From Lineus longissimus (Eukaryota; Nemertea; Pilidiophora; Heteronemertea; Lineidae), in the NCBI RefSeq assembly GCF_910592395.1, contig NC_088312.1:2482001-2546000 (forward strand): DNA of 64,000 bases, given 5' to 3'. Shown one piece after another: positions 49,812-60,000 of this stretch. The position numbers and the translations under genes are program-made. Position 1 is the first letter of the stretch, and each line of letters starts with the position of its first letter. Under the pieces are notes generated by a model that was given only the letters and a program-made list of their open reading frames with translations, searched no databases and was not told the DNA's origin.

Positions 49812-49905
49812 ACATAACCAGTGATTTTCAATATGCTCCGCCTCTCGATATTTTGTATACGAGGTAGAAGTATCAAAAACCTGTATCTCAGGATGTCATA
49901 AAAGG
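49812..49905 (+). repeat. Diverged remnant of an array-unit tail
   Basis: ATTTTCAATATGCTCCGCCT continues with CTCGATAT, then an AAAACCTGTATCTCAGGAT stretch, closely following the unit tail (TTTTCAATATCCTCCGCCTC ... AAAACCCTGAAGCTCAGGAT). The TATA box is lost. It shows that the ancestral array once extended at least to here. Confidence 0.75.
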
Positions 49906-50029
49906 GAATTATTGGACATTTTGATGTCGATAAAACTCGTGTATCTCCACAGTAATGATTGAAACCACAAAATGGGCCGCCAACAGGATTTGATATACAA
50001 CTTCATTAAAATCGAAGATGTCACCTGGG

Positions 50030-50180
50030 CCCAGTTGTTCAAAAGCACAAAAGTCACGTTATCCTTAACGGTTACGTTAAATATCCTTATTGACGTTATC
50101 TCTTTCAGTTAAACCCATTAGCATTTTCACGTTAAGACTTAACGGCGCCGTTAAAGCTAACGTGATTTTGAACAACCCAG
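50030..50180. mobile_element. Foldback/MITE-like inverted repeat
   Basis: CCCAGTTGTTCAAAA (from 50030) mirrors TTTTGAACAACCCAG (to 50180). Further inside, GTCACGTTATCCTTAACGG mirrors CCGTTAAAGCTAACGTGA, so most of the 151 bases can fold into one long imperfect hairpin. No ORF. The target duplication is unclear (CCTGG-like on both sides). Confidence 0.6.
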
Positions 50181-50657
50181 TCCTGGACGATTGAGCTGTG
50201 GGTGGGAGTCGTGAACGACGTGCAGCTTCTCTACTGCTTAGTCTAAACCAGCCTTAGCCTTTTCAGTGTAATTGCTCTATCAACATTCCTCCCGAAGTGA
50301 TGAATCCGAGGTTGTGACACGCCATGTCATTCAATACATCATGCTAATCACTCCTTAGACGTGTGTACATGTTCTTCTATTTCCTCACCAATCCCCTTTT
50401 GCTGAAGTAAAGATCCCAAAATAAAAAATATTCAAATCAAAATTTTCGATTCGTAAATTTCATAATTAGCAGAAGTTCTAAAAAAGCATCCTCAAGATTA
50501 ATGAAGTGACATAGAGTTGTGAAAAACGGCCTATCACATCAATTTCTTTTAATAGATTAGCTCATCCATCGTATTTGTTTTTTCTAAGATTTCTTCTACC
50601 AAATAGTTAGCACCCTCTTGTGAAATTTTCATCAGTCTGAATGTTGCTTCTGTCGGG

Positions 50658-50760
50658 CGCTAATCAGGAGAAACACCGGGAAACAACGCGCGAACCACAT
50701 CCATCACCGCCGCCATGTTTGTTTATGTCCCCCGGATGACGTGAAGTGTTCTCATTGCCT
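50658..50760 (-). promoter_or_regulatory. GC-rich promoter-like segment with YY1 and CRE-type motifs
   Basis: On the minus strand AACATGGCGGCGG resembles a YY1 site (ATGGCGGC), which in animals often lies at the start of transcripts. Upstream are CACGTCAT (CRE-like) and a CCGGGGGA stretch. The ATG at 50716 opens a tiny ORF of 18 codons (MAAVMDVVRALFPGVSPD) that ends in TAG, with no good donor, so it may be a 5' leader ORF. CpG-rich compared with its surroundings. A promoter of an unidentified gene is inferred. Confidence 0.35.
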
Positions 50761-53593
50761 GAATATGCATCATGGATGACAACAATATCTCAGTAATTTT
50801 GCGTCATGTTATCTTAGGTATAGAACCGTTGACAATTCATGATTTTTTTCTCTGAAGTCAATTAGGTGCCGTTTCGGTCTTTGACTTCAGCTCGGCTGTA
50901 TCGATCAGACATTTATATGCACTACCTAAGGAATTACTTAGAAATTGACAAACTCTATAAGTGCCATCGTCTTCAAAATTTTAAACTTCAAAACATTTGG
51001 ACGTTTTCCCCTTCGACATCACCCGATATAATTTTTATCAGGTGTTATTTATGTGCGGCAATTATACATGCATGTTAAATTCATAATGGTATTTCTATTC
51101 ACAAGGGCAATAAATTACCTTCGTATGACACCTTTATTTGATAATTATGTTTTTTTAACATCTGGTGAATTTTGAGAACTAAATGTAAGTGCTATAGGTC
51201 TATGTATATATCCAGGTGTCTGCATCGTCAACTGTTCAAAGTCTTATTCAAGTCTTCTTTCCAATCGTAAACTATCTTCAAACAGGAATTACGCATAGAA
51301 CAATTGAGAGCTTAGGAAGTTTTGAATGTAATGATAGCAAATCGCAATATTTTATTCTAAAATGGTATGCAAATAAGGGAATGCATCTTGACACTGACTG
51401 TTTTGAAACTCTAGTCCATCAAATGGCTGTAGTCTTGACGTGACCAGCAGTTCACATGTGGTCATATGTTGATCGGGAGAACGATTTTTAAGAAGGTTAA
51501 ATGACCTTTGGAAATAATAGTCCAAATGTTGTTGAGCGGTGAAACTACAGATAAAGTAACCAATGACCAATGCCCGATGAGTGTCACCGGTAACCTCACT
51601 GAATCAAAATTTAATTCAGAAATTAAAAATTGACTGATTGCAACGCGAGGCCCCAAGAAGCAACAAAAACCACGTCAGACAAAGATGTAATTTAGCCTAT
51701 TGGAGCAACGAAGGTCAGATATTGTACAACAAAGGTCACTGAAGGTCGCGAATCTGAATGAGGTGACCTTTGTAATCGGATCCCACATTGGTCCTCTTTG
51801 GAGAAATACAGACACTTTAACCATGTTATTATAGCGCCCCAGAGAGAGGTGACCAGACTGGAAGACATGCATTTGGTAATCCGATAAGTGTTGGCTCAAG
51901 GAGAGAATGTCATTTGACGTGTTATTGGGCTCCTTGAAAGAAATTGCAATGCAACATGGCTGTGCTCTGTATCAGATGCATTCCAGAACCGTACAACCGA
52001 AACCCTGTAACGTTGCATCACCGTCCCGGCATCTCTGGGACTCCTCCTGATATACTTTTATATCATCAGTGCACGTTAAGCACGGTGAGAACCAGAGCTC
52101 TCCCGGCATACAACAGTTACGTTGTGTGAATGGTTCACTACGAGAGAGTTGTACTCATTGTGGGAGATTTGAAATAGGATAGGTGCGCTTTGTCCACTCG
52201 TTCGTGAGATGGACCATCTATATTGGCCATCAGTAAAATGAGTGGCATTCGCAGTCAGGTAATTTGTAGTGACTTTGGACTTTTATTTGCACCTCGGTAG
52301 AATATTTAACTATTTGGATGTGCGGTAGAACTCTTATGAAGAGATGAGTGTTTTATATCATGGCGCACGAAGGCAACGCACATCACCTTTAACAACTACC
52401 ATAGATAGATGTATCGAAGTTTCTTATTCATTGTAGTCCCTATTCAGAAAACGCAAGAAAGCGAAACCTCTTAACTTCAGTCGCCCAAGAAGATGCTTTC
52501 GAAGTGACTGACAACGTCAATTTAGAGTACTACAAGGGGATGAACCAATTCATTGTGAGCATTCTTCAATTTAATTGAAGGCTCTTGTGGTAATCTAAGG
52601 TTGCCATGTGTATCTCTTATATCGACTGTGACATTTTTTTACAGCTGCCTGTAGTGACCAAAAACAATTCCTTTGTCGACAAGCCCCAGCTTCCCCGACC
52701 AAGGGCAGTGGAACCTCGCTTAGTGGCCGCCTATTTTGGTTGGGCATAATCTCTAGGACACCGATTTGGTCAACAATTGGTCATTTCCATTTGATTTGAC
52801 CTCTGCAATCAGGATACCTCTCCATCAAAGATAACATTTGATAATACATTTGTATATCTATAGTTCGAATTGGACCACAGATTCGAGTGCCATCCCCTGC
52901 CTGTCGTTCTCTTTTGCGAATCTGTCATGTCAAATGAGCAGCCAAGATGATTACCACAGTAAGCATCAAACTCAAGGCAAAACGCCTGTATCATGAGTAT
53001 GTAAGAGGTAATAAATTCTCCACAGGATATGAAAATTCACGCTTAACACCGGAAACCAACAAAGCCCCAACTGTGACAGCTGCACGATCAACAGAGTTAA
53101 AGGCCTTATGACACGTTGAAATACTTCCCTGCCAGGAACGCAACCGATGCGATTACCTTATCGCCTACTGATGAATAGAAGGGTATCGATGCACCCCTTC
53201 CACCACCAGAATGATGGGTTATCGCCCAAAGTAACTGACAAGTGACCTTTGACACCAAGGAACAAACCCTCGACACCTTATTTTCAACAATGTAACATTC
53301 AAATTACTCCCAAGTTCATATTACAACTGCTCTGTGTATTGTCCCGTCCAATGCTTTGTTTCCTATCATTGTGACGCCTCTCAAAACCTTCAAATCCGAC
53401 AATGACTCCTCCTGGACATATGTTATCTGTCCCTACCCTCCACAGCGACAGCAATGACGAAATGGAACAGGAATAGCAACAGAATCGTACACATCAGCCG
53501 ATGTTAGCTTGACAGTGCTGTACTTGCACAACCGAGCCTATGTACGATAATAACGCAATTATCAAGCCAATGATCATTTAATATCAAACAGAC

Positions 53594-53740
53594 CTAGTTT
53601 CGTGCACTGTCATAGGCCGAGCTGAGGATTGCTGGCGACAGTGTGTCTGGCTCGACTCTCAAGTTCCGCCGAAGGTTTGCCGCCAACTCAGGGGATCCCC
53701 GGCCACGGATTCTACGCTTTTCAAGTTGGGAAACCACCAT
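53594..53740 (-). CDS. Candidate 48-codon small ORF in a GC-rich island
   Basis: A 147-base ORF from ATG (53740) to TAG: MVVSQLEKRRIRGRGSPELA, then a basic helix-like part and LRVEPDTLSPAILSS near the end. The composition looks protein-like, and the island (about 53610-53755) is clearly more GC-rich than the flanking DNA. The plus strand is also open in two frames here and ends near GGGTGAGTCC, a good donor, so a plus-strand first exon or a structured RNA are alternatives. The family is not recognised. Confidence 0.25.
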   Translation of the reverse strand: MVVSQLEKRRIRGRGSPELAANLRRNLRVEPDTLSPAILSSAYDSARN

Positions 53741-56700
53741 AGATGTAGGGTGAGTCCTATATAGTTTATATCTTGTCCGAAACGGGAGGAATTTGGGAGG
53801 AAAGCAACAAATTTATGTGTACAAGAGGTCGTGCACTAGTGACTATGAGTACAGTCCAAATCATGTGACTTATAGTTTGCGAACTTTCTCCTAAATTCCC
53901 TTTTTAAATTAAAAAAATACCGACCAGATATGATTTCTTCATCAAAATGGATATTTCTGTTTGTTTGATTTGATAGTTTCGTGTGTTTGTTCACGAAAAA
54001 GCGTGGAATTTTCATATTCTTTATGTCCCGTTACTCAAGGTCGCTTTGTGTTGTGTGCACAGTGGCATGGAATGTTGATTAAATTGCCAAGGCATAGGGG
54101 AGGCATTGGTTCTCATGTACGCATCAAACATTTGGATAGTCTGATAAAGTGGCTATTACCTTCTTGAGATTGGGTGAAATATAAACAGCAATAAAAAAGA
54201 TATCACCTGAAGGACTTGACTATCGGAAAATCTGTGCAGTGCAGTTTTCGCAAAACATAAGATCCAAAGGAAAAGCAACTTGTAGTCATGATTTCGCGTA
54301 CTTGAGAATGTAGCTGAAATACTATAATTCTTCCTCGAAAATGCTAAAAAAATATCTGAATGGTGGTATGATAGAAAAATATCTGTATGATGATATGAAC
54401 ACAATTCAGGATTTAATTTTCCGCAGGACAATTTTCGTTCCATGATTTTACGGACATCACGACTGATAGTGTTATCCTAGCAGTCTGTATCCGTGCTTCA
54501 TATTGCCCTTGGTTGAAGCAAAAGGCTCCCCTCCCAGAACCAACATATTTATCCACATTATCATATTTTGGCAATAAGGGATTTATCGTGTTTGTGTATA
54601 AACAGTAAATACATATGACGGCCCTAAAGGTTTGATCTGTCTTCTACGTTTATCAAATTCATTCTTGGAATCTATCTGACAGACAGAGGAATATCCTTTA
54701 TTTGTTTTACTCAAATAGGCAAACACTGAGATTTACTGAGGTTCCACGGTAGTTCCATACCAACCAGTTGGCTAACCTTCAGTTTCAAATGATTACCAAG
54801 CCTTTCATAATGTTCATTTTTGTAATTCGTATCCGACCATATGTACACAAACGACCTGGTAACATTTCATACAACGTTTAATTGAGGAAAGAGTATATTT
54901 CACTTTGGTTGTCGAATCTTGAATATTCGATTTAAGATCAAGTGGGTTGGGGTATGATGAATTTTAGGCCTACAAGGTTGTGTACATGAGTCGTTTCAAC
55001 AAAAAGTTCTGTTTCAAATGTATGAACATTTTTAGTATTCAATCCACGCACCGGTATTTGAAATATTTTATATTCTCTGTCTCATCTGCTTATATCACTA
55101 TGCTTTTGCCATTACGGAAATAGTCAGCATGAAGATGACAGTAAAAAAGCATATATTGATATAAAATATTACAGACTATTTTCTTGCAAGATCACGTACA
55201 TGTGTATGATGTCAACATTTAAATTTCTCACATCAAAACTTGCATATCTAGTACTGGACATGAAATTATTAATATTGATATCAAGAATGCTGAGTGTTCT
55301 TTCGAAGAAAAAATAGAAGACTCCACTAAACAGGAAAATGATCGGTGATGATCACATCGTATGGAAATTAGAATAAGTTATGAAGAAATCGAACGTTGTG
55401 AAATCAAGTTATCTGGTATCTATCATCAACAAAAAGAAGTTAAATATTTTCTTCCATAGTGGAATGAGAGAAATTCCAATCGAAAATTGTCGATCTAATC
55501 AAAATACTAGTAATCACGAAAATATGTGTGTCTTCTAAAATAGCATAGTTCTCGGTTGCAAATAAAAACAGAATGATGCTTCTCGCATTATCCTGCTGTC
55601 TATGATAACCGAACTACTTGACATCGTGTTTGGTAAAATTCTATATTTTCTAATTTCTTGATTAGACAGGAAGATGGGTAGTTGTTTTTGAAAATATTAT
55701 TTTTGATTAGTATTATTAAAACATTTTATTTGTGGGGCATATTTAGTATGGAGTTGATAATAATTCTGGCAGAAACAATTTGATAAGTTCACTTGTTGGT
55801 GAATTTATATGTAATTTGATAACAAAAATACCCCTGTCCACAGAATTAGAACTAGAGATGGTATTTCTGAACAATATCTAGTTAAACATGCTTCTCTATA
55901 TCTCTAATCCTTACTTGCTACTACTCAATGGATAAGTATCTTGTTAATGAGTTATCATCCATCCGTAATATTAAGGTATTGTCTATTTCATTCGTTATGC
56001 CATATTCTATACCTCTCCTCTCGAACCCCAGGTCGACTTACTCCAACAAGGATCTAGATAACGCTAATTAACCAGTATCGGCAAATTATATTGTCGTAAA
56101 TTGTTCAACATGAGTTGATAAAGTGGATAAAAACCCAGATGATTATTGACAACAGGGCAGTGATTCGCCTTTTTACATAGTATTTGTGATTGTTTTCAAA
56201 TCTAACACTCGTTTGCCACTTTTTATAACAACCGAATTTCATAACGTTTTCGTATATTCCTATTGTAATGTATCGCTGCATTATAATTTTATACCGAAAA
56301 AGAGGGCTTTCGAAAGCTCAAAAACCTATATTTATTTTTTGAGAGTGTGAACTGGGGTAAATATGGCTATTTTTAAGACAGACATATAATAGTACTGTTG
56401 ATCGGTTGCTCTTCTGTTACAAAAGATGTGCGCAGTATGACGACCAACAAATTATTATTTAACAATCAAGTTCAACTCATTCAAACGCTCAAATTATCAC
56501 TTCAATAAATCTTTACAGCCTTTCCTGTGTTTAATACGTTTATAGCCAGGAGTATAAGATTGTGTGTGAACCCGTTAGGGTATCATGCACGATGTCATTA
56601 GGTTTTTAGAAGTTTTATTGCACTGAAATGACAAAACAATGCATAATATAAGATAAGATACTACAAGATATAGTTAAGATCACTTCGGTTTATTTCAAAG

Positions 56701-56820
56701 GGGACGCCCGAACTTTCAGACATTGTGATATCAAAGGTTCGATGTGATATGATATCATATTGATACGAAGACTTCACTCCTCTCTTCGTAACGTGAATCT
56801 AAAATTCACACCGACCAGGG
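53741..56820. other. AT-rich non-coding interval
   Basis: 3.1 kb, strongly AT-rich, without exons, RNA genes or mobile elements that I can support. The phrase GCTCAAAAACCT followed by a T-rich stretch occurs at about 56316 and again at about 57560, a minor dispersed repeat. Confidence 0.5.
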
Positions 56821-57087
56821 CAACGCCTATAACTTACTTACTTACTTAGGACCCTTCGTGCCCTAGGTGGCACATGGGGCGTTCCCCAGGGTCCTCCACT
56901 CAAGTCTGTTGGCTGCTCGCTGTCTGGCTGCCTCCCACGTTAGGCCCTTCTCTTGAAGTTCCTTTGCCATTGAACGCCGCCAGGTCTCTCTTGGTCTGCC
57001 TCTATTCCGTCTCCCCTGTGGCGTCCATGTGAGTGCTCTCCTTGGCAATGCGTTTGCAGGCATTCGGAGCACATGGCCCAACGCCTA
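56821..57087 (-). mobile_element. 5'-truncated non-LTR retrotransposon (LINE) with 9-bp target-site duplications
   Basis: On the minus strand the frame reads MGHVLRMPANALPRRALTWT and on through a basic RNRGRPRETWRR block to LEWRTLGNAPCAT before a stop. This is the typical C-terminal end of LINE reverse transcriptase proteins (GHVLRM...RGRP...TWRR...). The 3' end carries a TAAG simple-repeat tail (plus-strand ACTTACTTACTTAC, about 56830-56848). CAACGCCTA flanks both sides (56821-56829 and 57079-57087), so only about 249 bases of the element's 3' end were inserted. The RTE-like clade is a guess. The first Met of the ORF lies partly in the target duplication, so this is not a functional gene. 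Confidence 0.85.
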
Positions 57088-60000
57088 AAACAGTAACCAA
57101 TAATCAATATACATTTCTAGGTGATTTACTATCAATATTTGACATACTGTGAAGAGGTTTTTGCTAATAAATTTGATATCTGCTTTTACCTCCTATCTCC
57201 ATCCCAAAGGAGAGACGTGACAAAGGGCGATATTGTGTAATCCCTGATTTATTCCACAAGAGGCTGTGATCTTGCATTGATCGCCTCATCAAGTTGACAT
57301 GATAGGAGACCACACACCCAGGGCTGCTCCTTCTCGTTTAATTAATTAGCTGTTAATTCAAGGGCTCTTCAACCCTCTCGATTTCTGCAGATGACAGAGA
57401 TGTTGGCTATGAGGTTTTCAGGATGATACAGAATGATCTCTTTTTAACAACAAGTAGTCTTTAGAATCTAAAAAACCGTCGGGTGCCTTTTACGTCGCTG
57501 AAAAATCTCTACGGTGCATACTAGTATCTGCCGAAAAGCTTTTAAAGTTTTTTTCAAAAGCTCAAAAACCTTTATTTCTTGCAGTGAACTAAGAACTTGT
57601 TATTGCACTGCAATATATCAAGCTTTATAGTTTTAGTTTACATGACTGTACACGTGGATTGGGAAAAATGTTAATTTTGCTTTGCCAATGCTTTGTTGCT
57701 CTGGCCACAAAATCACAATGAAAGGTAACACGTGTCTTTTGTTTTTCTACATGTTGAACTCCATCAAACCATAAACGTGAAGATTATCAATCATCTCTCC
57801 AAGTTTCAATCTTATACAATCTTCTGGAGGAGTAACTCTGACTAAATTTATAGTAAAACTAGGTTTTTGATTAGCGGCTGATGTCACGTAGTATCGACAT
57901 TCTATGAAAATAACGCAACATAAGATATGAAGGTAATTTTTTTATTTCGGCATGATTAAAAGGCACATATCATGATAACGACACATCTATTAGCAATAAA
58001 AATATGGGCAACTTCTGAGCAACAAAACAATATAAAATAGAAACTCTGCTAATCTTCAAAATGTAATGTTCAGAACATATGATATAACAGAATGTTCATC
58101 ACATTTTGTAGGCCTATATATAATCTTGCTGCGAACATAAGGGGGTCGCGTTGATGAAATTCGATAGTTTTCTACCAACTCACGACTATACATGTGTATG
58201 AACCCAAAAATAGGCTGTCAACCTTTCAATAGATGTGATTGATGTAAATGTTAAATTCAAACCATGATGCCCTACGCTGTAGAAAGAGGCCGAACTTCAC
58301 GACTGTGACATCTCTTAAATCAACGGTTAGATATATTCGATTAAATTGTACATCTATTGTACAAGGGGTTGTAGATATATATTTTTGTTACAAAATTCAT
58401 ATTTAGTGTCCGAGGAATAAATACGAAAATTGTATTCTTTGTGATGGCCACAGTGTTGTTTCGGACTTGGCTCAAATCCCTCCATGAGTCGCATCATGAT
58501 GTGATGATCACGTGGCCTGATACAAAACTTGGGGAACCGCATCCCTTTCTGTCAAAGATGACCACCTCATCCGCCTACCGATGCAGTGAATGAAACCAAC
58601 CAATCGGGAAAAAAACAGAAATGTCAGAGAAAAGAAGGTTGATTAATGTTCTTTTGTCAATCAGTGCTGTGCCAATAGTGTGTCCTCGACCATCTCACTG
58701 CCGATTCTTTGTCATTCACGCCATATCCATCCAACACTTTTATTTGCCCTGCGCTAATATGCCCTATTTTCTGAAATTGTTTGTGAATTGCTCCCTTTCA
58801 GTCCATATCACGATAACTTGAGCAGAAATGAATAGACATTGACATCGATTTGTGCATGGTAATGTACACGAGGTTAGTGTTCCCGAAATACCACAAGCAG
58901 TATGAAATGGTACGGCCTCGAAAGGAGAAGTTCAAAAATCCTGTCAGTAGATTGAGTCCAGGCTGATGAAATTTTACTTTCAGTCTAATTTCATCTTCCA
59001 TCATCAGCATAACCATGATATATTATATCCCTAGTGAAGAGCAGACATTGCAATTAGTCCATCAGCCAGAAACTGAAAAATTGGTGATGCATTTGATTTC
59101 TTGTAATTGGTTATTGTTGTTGTGGAAGCTAGCATTCCTTTTTTGTTACGAAACAAACCTCCTGATTTTTCCATAGCAGCAAGTACGGATTATCTAATCT
59201 ATACTTGACAGCGGACAAGTACAGGAATTCTTAGGTACCTTAGAGAAATCCCATAGTAAATGATTTTCGCGAAATTATCGGCCTAATCATACTGTTGATG
59301 GTCTTTGGTTAAAAATTACAGTAAGAACCCTTCATATTCTATCATGCTGTATTATATTAGATGTCATTCTTCCATCAACACCATTAAACTCCTACTCCGA
59401 ATGTGGATAGGCAAAGTAAATAATCCAAGAATGGCAAAAATCATTTATAATTCTTCACGGTTTTATCTGGGCGAACCTCCGAAATTTTGACAATAGCCCT
59501 CTGCACACCTGTGTGGGTCAGCGCGGACTAACTGGTAATATATCTCGGCTCTCCCAGGGATTCGTATAGAATCTCCTGCACCTTTGTACTACCCAATACT
59601 TGCAGGTGGCCGGGACATTTACATCTCTATGAGATGTTGGCTGGGAAATGCCTACTCCGGCTCTTCAGTGGTTTTGCTCTCCCACACCGCGGCCATCTCA
59701 CCAGAGTCCCGATTGTACTAGACAGTCTGGCGCCCAGGCCGCTGACGTCATGCATATTAAAGAGCTATTGTTATTCGTAACGGAAACTAAAGGTCGTAGT
59801 AGACATACAGGCGCCCGGCATTAATACATCAATAAAGTGGGCTCGCAATGGGGGGACACCTCATTTTATCAAAAAAGTGTTCACAACCCATTATCTAGTT
59901 GATTTAATTGCCTTAATTGTGGTTCGTACTTGGAACTATCGCCTACTTAAATGGCCTGTAGGCCAATTTATACTTCTGGAACATATAACCTTATATTGAA

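Larger units (their letters stand above)
49906..53593. other. AT-rich intergenic or intronic interval
   Basis: 3.7 kb without a supportable exon. It contains the foldback element at 50030-50180, the promoter-like segment at 50658-50760, a cluster of AGGTCA-type half sites (about 51430-51860) and an HNF4/DR1-type site (53243-53255). ORFs at 50866-51078, 51216-51443 and 51944-52129 look accidental. Confidence 0.5.
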
